Assembly (NCBI GenBank): GCA_019116285.1
Contig: DXBX01000063.1
Location: forward strand, 1 to 64,000
From: Candidatus Bacteroides merdigallinarum
GTDB lineage: Bacteria; Bacteroidota; Bacteroidia; Bacteroidales; Bacteroidaceae
Length of the DNA: 64,000 nt
Reading direction: 5' to 3'
Part shown: positions 9,110 through 18,764 of the stretch, in pieces
Layout of the letters: every line of letters begins with the position of its first letter
How positions within the stretch are numbered: the stretch's first letter is position 1
Position numbers and translations under genes: made by a program
Notes under the pieces: generated by a model
What the model saw: only the letters and a program-made list of their open reading frames with translations
What the model was told of the DNA's origin: nothing
The model's database searches: none

Positions 9110-10797
9110 TCTTTAGGTAAAGAGGTTAAAACATAGACCATCTCACACTGCGCGCCCAATACCTCGGCAGGCATCGTCAGCCCGCTGCCGGTCTCCGCAA
9201 CGTTCAACGGCTCCGAATAGGTTGCATACGTAGGCAGGAAGCGCTGATACAGGTAATTTCCTTCGCCCGGAACGGTTACCTGAATATCCGATACGGCGAT
9301 TTTCTTCGCCGGATTGAACGCGTAGACATAAATCTCGTCGCCACACTTCACACCGAATACCTGCATGCCTTCCGCACGTACCTCCACCGGTACAAACTCA
9401 CCTTTGCCCGCCTGCAACATGCGATCGCAAATGGTCCGCACGCCCCGATAGTAGGCTGTCATGCCACGGGCATCGAAATACTCCCACCACCAGCTCATCG
9501 GCAGAACCGGTGTCGGCGAGAATACGCCATACCACAAGCCCCGACGGAAATCGATATCCATCTCGTCGGCAAAGTCATCGAAATTCTTCGACCAGTCCCA
9601 CTCTCGTCCAAACTCACCGATGATGTAGGGTTTCCCAAACTCGACGACGTATTGCCTTATCTCGCCGGGAATGGCGTCCGTCCGGTTATAGATATGCTTC
9701 TGGTTGATATCCATGTCGGGTACGGAATTCAGGCCTTCCAGGTCACGATGCGAGATGCTGGTCGTCACAATGTGCCCATACGGGTCTATCTGCTTCAAAT
9801 AAGCACTCATCTCGGCATGCCAATCCACGATTTTCGAGGCAGCAATGGGTTCCGGTTTGTGGCGGTGTTGCACATTGTCCACTTCGTTGAAGAACTCCCA
9901 CATGGCTATGGAGGTGCTGTATCCCCAACGTGCCACGATATAACGCAAACGGTTCTTGTACCAAGCCCGCGCCTCCGGCTTTCCGAAGAATTCATCCGAA
10001 TTTGCGGCAACGTTCTGATGGCCGGGGCCAAAGCCGCCCTGTCCCAAGGTCAGCATCATATAAAGCTGCAAGGACTCGCAAAGCTCTACCAGTTCATCCA
10101 TCCGCTGCAAAGCGCTCGGATTATACCGGCTGTCCGAAGCCACATAACGGACATTATTGAAATGGTCCTTATGGTCTATCGGCAAATTCCACGAGCACAT
10201 CCACGTCCGGAAGAAGTTACCCCCGTTCCGTGCCAGGTTCGTCAGCAGATAATCGTAGTTATAACGGCTTCCCAACTCGTGCAAATCCTTAAAAAATTTC
10301 GAGTCGTCGCTACTCCTCGACTCCCAGCAGACGTTCTCGCCTACCCCACGGAAGACTTCTCCATTGTCAAAGCGCAGCACCCAGTCTGACTTGGGATGCA
10401 AAAAACCACGCTTCTGGCTGGAGGCAGCCCGGAAGGATTGCTCCGGCGAACGGTCTACCTCTTTTCCTTTTTTGCTCAACAGGAAGGAATACGTATAGCC
10501 CCCCACCTCTTGCGGCGTGAAACGGGCTTTCCAATAAGAGTATTTCCCGTTGCCATTCTTGTCAAAATAACAAGGCAAACGAAGTTCCTTTCCCGACGGG
10601 GCGGTAATCAACATATCCAAAGCCACTTCTTCTTGGGCATAGGGATTCTTATAAGTCTCTTTGATTTCAATATCAATCTCTACCTTGTCATATTGCTTGG
10701 GCAAGAACTCACGCTGAGTGGTCCGCACAATCTGGGCGCACAAATTCCACCCCAGCCCCATCAACATACAGGCTAGACACACATATTTCTTCATCAT
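9106..10797 (-). CDS. DUF5060-containing GH5-like glycoside hydrolase, secreted
   Basis: This 563-aa protein has a signal peptide (about 1-21), an immunoglobulin-like DUF5060 domain (about 28-125) and a clan GH-A TIM barrel (about 135-460), with a small C-terminal beta domain. Catalytic candidates are the acid/base E305 in MWEFFNEVD and the nucleophile E395 in IIGEFGREW. Related proteins are annotated as GH5-like or unclassified glycosidases of plant-glycan loci. In this locus a beta-mannoside or beta-glucoside is likely, but the exact linkage is unknown. It overlaps the carboxylesterase by 4 nt. Confidence 0.8.
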   Translation of the reverse strand: MMKKYVCLACMLMGLGWNLCAQIVRTTQREFLPKQYDKVEIDIEIKETYKNPYAQEEVALDMLITAPSGKELRLPCYFDKNGNGKYSYWKARFTPQEVGGYTYSFLLSKKGKEVDRSPEQSFRAASSQKRGFLHPKSDWVLRFDNGEVFRGVGENVCWESRSSDDSKFFKDLHELGSRYNYDYLLTNLARNGGNFFRTWMCSWNLPIDHKDHFNNVRYVASDSRYNPSALQRMDELVELCESLQLYMMLTLGQGGFGPGHQNVAANSDEFFGKPEARAWYKNRLRYIVARWGYSTSIAMWEFFNEVDNVQHRHKPEPIAASKIVDWHAEMSAYLKQIDPYGHIVTTSISHRDLEGLNSVPDMDINQKHIYNRTDAIPGEIRQYVVEFGKPYIIGEFGREWDWSKNFDDFADEMDIDFRRGLWYGVFSPTPVLPMSWWWEYFDARGMTAYYRGVRTICDRMLQAGKGEFVPVEVRAEGMQVFGVKCGDEIYVYAFNPAKKIAVSDIQVTVPGEGNYLYQRFLPTYATYSEPLNVAETGSGLTMPAEVLGAQCEMVYVLTSLPKE

Positions 10798-10821
10798 ACA
10801 GCTGACAGAATTACAAAATTA

Positions 10822-10870
10822 AACAAACAGAGCCGGACAGGCATGCAGAGGCGCGACACCTGCCCGGCTC
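10822..10870 (-). terminator. Terminator-like hairpin after GH30
   Basis: GAGCCGGACAGG (10830-10841) pairs with CCTGCCCGGCTC (10859-10870) with one mismatch around a 17-nt loop. On the minus strand the stem is followed by the T-rich stretch TGTTTGTTTAATTTTG. That stretch also contains a -7-like TAATTTTG (10821-10814), so transcription could stop and restart here. Confidence 0.6.
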
Positions 10871-10890
10871 CTACCTCACTAAAAACGAGC

Positions 10891-12372
10891 TTACCACACG
10901 TATGTACCACAGGCTCCTGCCGGCAAAGTCAGCCGGGCATAAGCGCCATTATGCTGCACGGTAAAAGTGCGAGTCAACCACGTGTCGTTGACGACTATCA
11001 AGACCACCTTTCCTTCCGGCGTACGGAAAGCCACATTGGGCAACACATCTGCCTGTGCGATGGGCACCGTACGGAACACGCCGGGATTCTGTTCGTCCTC
11101 ATACATCCCAAGACTTTGATCTCCACGGTTGGTTGATGCAATGCGGACAGACCCCGGGCGGACAAACTTCGAAGCATGAGCCACTGTATAATAGGCCACA
11201 TTACGCCACATGACTTCATCGCCGTCAATCGTGATGGCACCTTGACACATGGAGCATCCTCCGTTGTCCGTATGAGGATCGAAGTTCGGGTCAGCAGCCA
11301 GATTCCACAAGATGGAGTTCCGGCTCCAATTACGCATCACATCAATAATAGTACGCTTCACGGCAGGCACAATGCTGATATGGTCATCGTCGCCCCGGTC
11401 TGTAGTCATCTGTTCCGTAAAATAGAGATTCTTGTCCGGACGTGCGTTATGCACCAACGACATGGCACTCATCTCACCCACATAATTATGGAAAGCCGCA
11501 CCATCCACATATTGGGCCGCCTCGGGATCGCTGAATATCGTCAACGGATAGTCGGGACGATCCGTGTTGTGGTCGAACACAATGATTTTCGTCTGAATAC
11601 CTGCCTGACGGAATGCCGGTCCCAGATGATCACGAACGAACTCTGTCTGATCGGCCGGAGACCACGGCATGCTGGGCGTATTTCGCGAGTTCAACGGCTC
11701 GTTCTGGAAAGTAATCGCATCCAAATGAATGCCTTGCTTCTCCATCGCCTGGATATACTTCACAAAATAACGGGCATATACCGCATAACATTCTTTACGC
11801 AATTTACCACCCCGTACATTGAAATGCTCTTTCATCCAAGCCGGAGCCGACCAAGGCGAAGCCATGATACGGATATTCGGATTGATAGCCAGGATTTCCT
11901 TCATCACCGGCACCACATCCTTCAAGTCTTGCGACAGACTGAATTTCTTCAGTTCATAGTCTGTCTCGCCTTCGGGCAAATCATTGTATGAGAAGACGAA
12001 ACTGTTCATGTCCGATGCGCCAATCGTCAAGCGAAGATAACTGAACCCCACATTGTTGCCATCGTAAGCAAACATCTCCCGCAAAATTTTATCGCGGGCC
12101 GGTGCAGACATCTTTATCAGATGCTCTGCACTACCTCCGGTCAAAGCAAAGCCAAAGCCATCAATCTCCTGATACTGCTGACGGTCATCCACTATAATGG
12201 GAACTCCACTTTTACCGCCTACCTTGTCTTGGAAGACTATTGCCTTCTCCTGCTTGGTAAACAAATTGGCACGGTCATTCGTCGTAATCCACGATTCAAT
12301 CTGACGCCCGGACTGAGCATATACGGCCGGAGCTGCCAACAGCATAAGATAAAGTAGATTTTGTATTTTCAT
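10891..12372 (-). CDS. GH30 glycoside hydrolase, secreted
   Basis: This 493-aa enzyme has a signal peptide (about 1-19), a GH30 TIM barrel and the side beta-domain that completes the fold at the C terminus. The typical opening IDGFGFALTGGSA (70-82) is present, with acid/base E225 in TFQNEP and nucleophile E320 in LYFTEQM. The sequence looks closest to the subfamily that includes Bacteroides beta-1,6-glucanases, so a beta-glucosidic side linkage is a fair guess rather than a demonstrated one. The frame is open 13 codons further upstream, but the ATG at 12372 begins the signal peptide. Confidence 0.88.
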   Translation of the reverse strand: MKIQNLLYLMLLAAPAVYAQSGRQIESWITTNDRANLFTKQEKAIVFQDKVGGKSGVPIIVDDRQQYQEIDGFGFALTGGSAEHLIKMSAPARDKILREMFAYDGNNVGFSYLRLTIGASDMNSFVFSYNDLPEGETDYELKKFSLSQDLKDVVPVMKEILAINPNIRIMASPWSAPAWMKEHFNVRGGKLRKECYAVYARYFVKYIQAMEKQGIHLDAITFQNEPLNSRNTPSMPWSPADQTEFVRDHLGPAFRQAGIQTKIIVFDHNTDRPDYPLTIFSDPEAAQYVDGAAFHNYVGEMSAMSLVHNARPDKNLYFTEQMTTDRGDDDHISIVPAVKRTIIDVMRNWSRNSILWNLAADPNFDPHTDNGGCSMCQGAITIDGDEVMWRNVAYYTVAHASKFVRPGSVRIASTNRGDQSLGMYEDEQNPGVFRTVPIAQADVLPNVAFRTPEGKVVLIVVNDTWLTRTFTVQHNGAYARLTLPAGACGTYVW

Positions 12373-12501
12373 AACTGCTAATAAATTTACTAATTGGTAA
12401 GGGACAGGCAAGTAGAACGCAAAAAGATATGCGTAAACCCACTTGCGCTATCCCATATACTACTTAAAATTTCAACTATTATACATGCCAAGAACTAATG
12501 C

Positions 12502-14241
12502 TTAATCTGTATAAATACAATCAGGTGTATTCCAAGCTTCATCTTGAACCAATACTCCTTCAGAAAGATTTATCTGATCTACAGGAATCGGGAAAAATCC
12601 ACCAGTTTCTTCAACACGCTTGACCATATCACCTAAATCTGCCGTAGTCCACACACCCGCATTACAGATAGCCACACCGTTCTTCTTATTCAATTGTTCG
12701 CCAGCAATATGCCAACGCAGCAAATCGTAATAACGAATTCCTTCAAAACACAATTCATAACGGCGTTCTTGACGCAAAGCCTCATCAGAATAGGCCGGCA
12801 GCGGATCCAATCCGGCTCTTGTACGAACTCTATTCATATAAGAAACATCTTGAGTCAGTTCAGACAGCATCAACAAAACATCAGCATAACGAACTATATA
12901 CGTATCCTGAGTGTTATTACGTCTATAATCATCGGAAGCATTGAACAGAATTGTACTATAGCTTACCGCCTCAATTGTACCATCCTCTTTCGTCCGCTTG
13001 GCATTGATAGCCATATATTTCTTATTCCAATAACCGGTCTCTTCCATCTGGCTATCACCACCCCAAGAATATTCTTCCATCTCATCCTTATCTCTTACAT
13101 CCATAATGGAAGCTTGTCGACGAATATCGTTAGGTTCGTTTTCCAGCCATTCATCCCATAACTGAGAATTGACTGTGCCACCTCCCCATCCGAAACCTAA
13201 GGGGAACATGTTCATTTGCTGCTCAGCCGTAAAGCTCCAGCCACGTATACCACTATAAAGAACCATCTGATTGGCTGCAGCCTCACCATACACATCGCCC
13301 AGCGTTGAATATTTATAGCTAAATATGTTTTCTATATTGGCACCTTCTTCCTTTATCCAAGTTATGTCGCCATATTCATCCGCATATTCCGCCTTAATTC
13401 GTTGCATATACTTATAGTCTTGCGAAGTAGCCTCGTTACTATATGGCCACAACGACCAGAAGTTAGGCAGCAACCCATGTCCACTGTTGATTTCTACATC
13501 TTTCAGCCAATCTATCACTTGTTGCTTAGTAATGCTTCCACCATCCGGAAGAGGCATAGCATCCTTCTCATAGTAGCCTGTATAGAACAACCATGCACGT
13601 GCCATCAACGCTTCTGCAGCCCACTTGGTGGCATGACCTAACCGCGATTTATCCATATCTTGGAAACGTTCGGCTGGCATTTTCTCTATGGCAGCCTTAA
13701 AGTCTGCACCAATTTGTCCCCACAATTCATCAGGAGTAGCTCTCGGTAAGTTCACACGCTCGGTAGTTAAAACCAAAGGAACAGTTCCGTATACACGGCA
13801 AAGATTCATATAAGCATAAGCTCTAAGGAACAAAGCTTCACCTTCTATCGCCGTCCGAGCTTCTTCACTACTCCACTCCACCATATCCATACCATTCAAG
13901 ATAGTGTGCACACGATAGATAACAGAATATAATTTGCTCCACAAGGTGCCAAATTGATTTTCACCATTCCGTTTCAAACGCCCGATTGCTCGGTTGTCTC
14001 TATCACTTCGTCCTGCCGCTCCAAAACGATCGTCTGAAACCAATTCACTCATAAAGAACGGATTATTCAACGGCGCAATCTGCACAATATTCTGATATGC
14101 AGCAGTCATTAGCATTGCAATATCCTCTTCCGTAGATGGGACAGAAGAAGTGTCCTTCTTTGTCAAGTTCTCCACATCCAGAAAATCCTCACATCCGAAC
14201 AGGAAGAACAGAGGTACTATATAAAGCCATATCTTTTTCAT
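12502..14241 (-). CDS. susD: SusD/RagB-family glycan-binding lipoprotein
   Basis: This 579-aa outer-membrane lipoprotein has a lipobox cysteine C17 (LFGCEDFLDVE). The helical TPR-like SusD core includes ALFLRAYAYMNLCRVYG, and the C-terminal region has the family stretch RRYELCFEGIRYYDLLRWH. It captures oligosaccharide at the cell surface and hands it to the SusC barrel, whose gene ends 11 nt upstream. The pair is the defining element of a polysaccharide utilisation locus. Codon use is more AT-rich than in the division cluster, which suggests separate ancestry. The ligand cannot be read from sequence. Confidence 0.95.
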   Translation of the reverse strand: MKKIWLYIVPLFFLFGCEDFLDVENLTKKDTSSVPSTEEDIAMLMTAAYQNIVQIAPLNNPFFMSELVSDDRFGAAGRSDRDNRAIGRLKRNGENQFGTLWSKLYSVIYRVHTILNGMDMVEWSSEEARTAIEGEALFLRAYAYMNLCRVYGTVPLVLTTERVNLPRATPDELWGQIGADFKAAIEKMPAERFQDMDKSRLGHATKWAAEALMARAWLFYTGYYEKDAMPLPDGGSITKQQVIDWLKDVEINSGHGLLPNFWSLWPYSNEATSQDYKYMQRIKAEYADEYGDITWIKEEGANIENIFSYKYSTLGDVYGEAAANQMVLYSGIRGWSFTAEQQMNMFPLGFGWGGGTVNSQLWDEWLENEPNDIRRQASIMDVRDKDEMEEYSWGGDSQMEETGYWNKKYMAINAKRTKEDGTIEAVSYSTILFNASDDYRRNNTQDTYIVRYADVLLMLSELTQDVSYMNRVRTRAGLDPLPAYSDEALRQERRYELCFEGIRYYDLLRWHIAGEQLNKKNGVAICNAGVWTTADLGDMVKRVEETGGFFPIPVDQINLSEGVLVQDEAWNTPDCIYTD

Positions 14242-14252
14242 ATTCGTCTATA

Positions 14253-17200
14253 TTAAAAGTTAAGATTAAAACCAACCATAATTGTACGCGGCGAAGGATA
14301 GTTACCTATATCAATGCCCGAAACCCAACTCTTGCCGTCTCCATAACCAACTTCAGGATCCAATCCATTATAGCCTGTGATGGTCAACAAATTCTGAACA
14401 GCAAAATAAATACGCGCTTTTTCCAGAGGCATATTGGCGAACAAATGCTTGAAATCATAACCAATAGTCAAGTTAGATATACGCAAATAGTCACCATCTT
14501 CAATATAAATATCCGAGACATTTTGCCAGTTCAAAGAAGCCGTGCTAGTCAATCTCGGAAGACGATTAGAAGTGCCTTCACCATGCCAACGTCCATAAAT
14601 CTCAGTCGTATAGTTATCCAAAGGTGCATCCTTCACATCGCGATACGAGCGTGCAATCTGATTACCCAAAACAGCCACAGCAGCTATGTTCAAATCAAAA
14701 CCTTTGTAACCAAGATTAACATTCAAACCCATATTGACATCCGGATGAGGATTACCAATCATAGTGCGGTCATCCGATGTAATCTGACCATCCTGATTTA
14801 CATCGACAAAAATCAGATCACCAGGCTGAGTATTGTCATATTTAGCCCCTTTGTAAGCATCTATCTGAGCCTCACTTTGGAATACACCTGCAGTCTTATA
14901 GCCATAGAAGTAGCCTATAGGATAACCTACTTGTGCACGGTACATCTCATCACTGTTTCTCCACAAGACATTGGAACTTCCATAGATTATGCCATCATTG
15001 TTATTAATCTTGGTAACTTCATTCTTGTTATGAGAGATATTATAACCAATCGCATAGGTAAAGTCTCCCACTTTGTCTTGCCAAGTCAAACCGATTTCAA
15101 TACCTTTATTCTGCACGTCTCCACCATTTACATAAGGTGCGCCTGCACCATAGCTGCTTAATGCCGGAGCTTGTAACAACCAATCACGAGTATTCTTCAC
15201 ATACCAGTCAAATGTCAATCCCAAACGGCTGTCAAAGAAACGAGCATCAAAACCCAAATCAAACTGCTCGGAGGTTTCCCATGTGACATCTTCATTAGGC
15301 AAGATATCAGGGTAAGCACCGGTAGTCAAGATACTCTTATCCGGGCCGAAGAAATAATAAGCTCCATAGTTGATTGTAGCCAAATATTGGAAAGGAGAGA
15401 TGGACTGATTACCATTCTGACCATAGCTGGCTCTCAGTTTGAAGAAATCCATAACAGGTCTCACACTCTCCATAAAAGGCTCGTTAGTAACAACCCAACC
15501 AGCAGACACAGAGGGGAATACGCCCCAACGATTACCCCGTTTGAAATTGGACGAGCCATCCGCTCTTACCACGGCTGTCAACATATAGGTCTCATTATAG
15601 TCGTAGTTGATACGTCCGAAGAAAGAAGCCATTTTGTGAGGAGACATAGGACCACCACTTAAAGACGTCATATCAGCAGAAACGGCTTGCGTATTATCCA
15701 GCCAAGCATGCTCAAAATCGTCGAATACAGAATTTCTATTCGTTCCGCTCATAGACATACCCAAGCTATTGTTTTCCACAGACTGTCCTACCAATACGTC
15801 AAAGTTATTGCGTGCAAGAGAGAATTTATAGTTCAAGGTATTCTCTATCATCCAGTTCATCCGAGTAGTCATCGTCTGCGTTACTTGATTTTCATTACGG
15901 AAATGGTCACTGGCCAAATTGAACTCTGGTATAAATCTCCGATAATTATTTTGACGGAAACGAACACCAAAGCTACTCTTGAACACTAAATTCTTAATCG
16001 GTTGAATTGTCAAATAAGCATTGGCATGCAAACCATAAAACTTCGTCTCATTTTGACCATCCTCGTAATCCATCAAGCCGATAGGATTAGCACGATTACT
16101 CTCCAAAGGAATAGAAGTCGTATAATCCCCATTCTCATCATACACATCGAACAAGGGGAAAGCCGTCAATAAACGACGGATACTATTTCCATCCAAATTA
16201 CCGATTCCGATACCATTACGGCTTCCTGCATGGAAATTTACATTCTCGCCGAACTTCAGAATTTCAAGATTCCCTTTCTTGAAAAGAACATGCTCTGAAT
16301 TGATACGAACTGTCGTACGATCATATTTGGGTGCTACGGGTTCTCCTATGATACCCTCTTGACTTGTATTTGATAAACCTATTGAGAACACGGAGGATTC
16401 ATTACCACCTGTGATATTTAATGAATGATTTCTGATCAGAGCATTTTTGTTCAGCGAAGTTTCAAACCATTCCGGACCTGCCCATCCGTTCTGCACTCTA
16501 TCCCATTCCGGTACCAAATTGGCCCAGTCAAGAGTCTTACCATCATTGGCCCATGCCTCATTGATGATTTCTACGTATTGCTGTGGATTGAGCACATCCG
16601 GCTTCTTATATACATTCTGCCAACCAACGTACGTATCCAGAGAAACATCTATTTTACCCACACGGCCTTGCTTGGTTGTAATCAATACTACGCCATTAGC
16701 AGCACGTGAACCATAAATAGCTGCCGAAGCAGCGTCCTTCAATATGTCAATGGATTCTATATCAGCAGGATTCAATGAATTGATATCACCACCTGTTACA
16801 CCATCGATAATATACAAAGGCTCAGAATCGCCAATTGTACCTAAACCACGGACTGCCACCTTAAAACCTTCGCCCGGCATACCGGAAGAGGAAACGATGC
16901 TTACGCCAGGCGTCTGGCTGGCCAACGCACCCAAAGCATTCACCGTATTTAATTTGGCAATGTCATCTCCCTTCACTTGAGTGGTGGCACCCGTTACCAA
17001 TTTCTTCTTTTGCACGCCATATCCCACTACAACAACATCGTCAAGAGCCAAGACATCAGACTTCAACACAATTCTCAAATTTGTACGGCCTCCTACTTTC
17101 ACACTCTGTGACATATAGCCCACGAATGAGAAAGTCAGGACTGACTCTCCACTGGGAACTGCAATCTGGAAATTACCATCCAAGTCTGTGATAACTCCCG

Positions 17201-17465
17201 TTGAAGTTCCCTTCAACACAACATTGACACCGGGCATTGTCAACCCATCTTCATCAACAACCGTACCCGTCACCGTTATCTTAGCCTGTGATACAGCTTG
17301 GCTTTCCAATACTACATTCAAATTAGAAAGCTGGCCGTCTTCAGCTACCGCATAACCACCCTGCAAGGGTAATAACATCAGACATAAATACTTTGCCCAC
17401 GAGGATATTCTTCCTTCTGAATTCCCCCAAAGCTTCTTCTCTTTTCGATTACAATATTTTTGCAT
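14253..17465 (-). CDS. susC: SusC/RagA-family TonB-dependent glycan transporter
   Basis: This 1070-aa outer-membrane barrel has a long signal region (about 1-42) and a carboxypeptidase-D-like regulatory domain (TVTGTVVDEDGLTMPGVNV through GYMSQSV). A plug domain follows (DDVVVVGYGVQKKKLVTGA through DGVTGGDINSLNP and GSRAANGVVLITTK), then a 22-strand barrel ending in ...GFNLNF. It imports the oligosaccharide bound by the SusD partner, using TonB energy. Length and domain order are standard, with no fused anti-sigma signalling extension. It is the upstream gene of the susC-susD pair. Confidence 0.96.
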   Translation of the reverse strand: MQKYCNRKEKKLWGNSEGRISSWAKYLCLMLLPLQGGYAVAEDGQLSNLNVVLESQAVSQAKITVTGTVVDEDGLTMPGVNVVLKGTSTGVITDLDGNFQIAVPSGESVLTFSFVGYMSQSVKVGGRTNLRIVLKSDVLALDDVVVVGYGVQKKKLVTGATTQVKGDDIAKLNTVNALGALASQTPGVSIVSSSGMPGEGFKVAVRGLGTIGDSEPLYIIDGVTGGDINSLNPADIESIDILKDAASAAIYGSRAANGVVLITTKQGRVGKIDVSLDTYVGWQNVYKKPDVLNPQQYVEIINEAWANDGKTLDWANLVPEWDRVQNGWAGPEWFETSLNKNALIRNHSLNITGGNESSVFSIGLSNTSQEGIIGEPVAPKYDRTTVRINSEHVLFKKGNLEILKFGENVNFHAGSRNGIGIGNLDGNSIRRLLTAFPLFDVYDENGDYTTSIPLESNRANPIGLMDYEDGQNETKFYGLHANAYLTIQPIKNLVFKSSFGVRFRQNNYRRFIPEFNLASDHFRNENQVTQTMTTRMNWMIENTLNYKFSLARNNFDVLVGQSVENNSLGMSMSGTNRNSVFDDFEHAWLDNTQAVSADMTSLSGGPMSPHKMASFFGRINYDYNETYMLTAVVRADGSSNFKRGNRWGVFPSVSAGWVVTNEPFMESVRPVMDFFKLRASYGQNGNQSISPFQYLATINYGAYYFFGPDKSILTTGAYPDILPNEDVTWETSEQFDLGFDARFFDSRLGLTFDWYVKNTRDWLLQAPALSSYGAGAPYVNGGDVQNKGIEIGLTWQDKVGDFTYAIGYNISHNKNEVTKINNNDGIIYGSSNVLWRNSDEMYRAQVGYPIGYFYGYKTAGVFQSEAQIDAYKGAKYDNTQPGDLIFVDVNQDGQITSDDRTMIGNPHPDVNMGLNVNLGYKGFDLNIAAVAVLGNQIARSYRDVKDAPLDNYTTEIYGRWHGEGTSNRLPRLTSTASLNWQNVSDIYIEDGDYLRISNLTIGYDFKHLFANMPLEKARIYFAVQNLLTITGYNGLDPEVGYGDGKSWVSGIDIGNYPSPRTIMVGFNLNF

Positions 17466-17575
17466 GGTTTTTAGTTTTAATTAATAACTTTCTTACGTTT
17501 GTCTCTTCAATTTTGCAGGTCATTGCCTGCTTTTACTCACAACTAATTCTCATAGGCATCATTGTTTAATGGTTA

Positions 17576-18727
17576 TTACTTCTTTAACTTATAATCGTTT
17601 CCGGAGAAATCAATTTCATCCAATGTAAGACTACGCGGATGATTATAGATATCATTCGCAAGACGTTGGTTGTTCTTATTCAGAATAAAATATCCCCATG
17701 GCATAAACCATGCCCAGTTGGTTTGTTGTTCATAGACTTGCACAGAAGGTAAATCACCCACTTCACCTAAAGCGATTATCTTCCCTTTGCCCAAAGAAAT
17801 CAATTCATCATGATGAGACGGTTTCCAATCTCCGTGATACACATCTGCTGCCAATACATCCACATATTCATTACCGGGGTAATAATCAGCATATGGGCCG
17901 GCTTCGTCGCCGGGTGTTGTCCGAGGCGCATTCGCATCCCACACCCAAAGTAGATTGTTCAGCTTGTGATGTTTCGTAAAATAATCATACATGGCTATCC
18001 AGAGCTTTTGGAAGCCGTCTTTACCCGGTTTATTGCACCACCAGAACCAAACTCCATTCATTTCATGGAAAGGCCTCCACAACACAGGCACTTTAGCTTC
18101 CTGTAATTGTTTCAGATAGCCGGCAACACCGTCCATCTGCTTTTTCCAAGCCGTGTTCAGTTCCGTACCTTCTGTAACCAATTCATTCCATTCTTCTTGT
18201 GTAGGCAATTTATCAGCCCATCGCCAAATATCATCTCCATCGCATACATCGCAATTTACCGGCCAACAACAATGCCACATCAAAGTAATCACACGCCCTT
18301 CTGCATGCTTTCTGATAGCGGTATCCACAATCAACTGACGTTGTTCCTCCGTGGTCACCTCCAGCGTGGCACAAGGCTCTCCATTACCGGGAACTGTCAG
18401 ATTCAGCGGCCCACAATGCCGGAAATCTGCAGGATTGTCCCCCACAGCGTTGAAGCTGAAATCAGATCCCCACACTACCGGCGTCTTTCCCGTCAAGGAA
18501 TGAACCACCGAATCATAACGTTCCATCCCGCTGGCAAAGTTGTGCATGCCGGTCAGCGTATAATCCCCTTGGATGGAATAGAGAAAATCCAACAACTGCA
18601 CTGCCTCCGGCGTAGCGTTCTCATTCACCGGGCTAAAAATCGTTTGCTGCTCCTTTTTTTCCGAGCAACTGACCAGGGCCAGAGCAACCGCTCCTACCAC
18701 ACCGGCCATTAATCTGTACGGTCTCAT
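17576..18727 (-). CDS. GH26 endo-beta-mannanase-like lipoprotein
   Basis: This 383-aa lipoprotein (lipobox LALVSC, C21) has a complete GH26 barrel. Catalytic residues are acid/base E222 in WRPFHEMNG and nucleophile E322 in IIALGEVG, both in the family's expected contexts. GH26 enzymes are mostly endo-beta-1,4-mannanases or mannobiohydrolases, which gives the best clue that the locus targets beta-mannan. The lipid anchor suggests surface or periplasmic location. It stands 110 nt upstream of susC in the same direction. Confidence 0.92.
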   Translation of the reverse strand: MRPYRLMAGVVGAVALALVSCSEKKEQQTIFSPVNENATPEAVQLLDFLYSIQGDYTLTGMHNFASGMERYDSVVHSLTGKTPVVWGSDFSFNAVGDNPADFRHCGPLNLTVPGNGEPCATLEVTTEEQRQLIVDTAIRKHAEGRVITLMWHCCWPVNCDVCDGDDIWRWADKLPTQEEWNELVTEGTELNTAWKKQMDGVAGYLKQLQEAKVPVLWRPFHEMNGVWFWWCNKPGKDGFQKLWIAMYDYFTKHHKLNNLLWVWDANAPRTTPGDEAGPYADYYPGNEYVDVLAADVYHGDWKPSHHDELISLGKGKIIALGEVGDLPSVQVYEQQTNWAWFMPWGYFILNKNNQRLANDIYNHPRSLTLDEIDFSGNDYKLKK

Positions 18728-18764
18728 TGTTTTGTTTATTTAGGTAATTAGTAAATATCAGTCA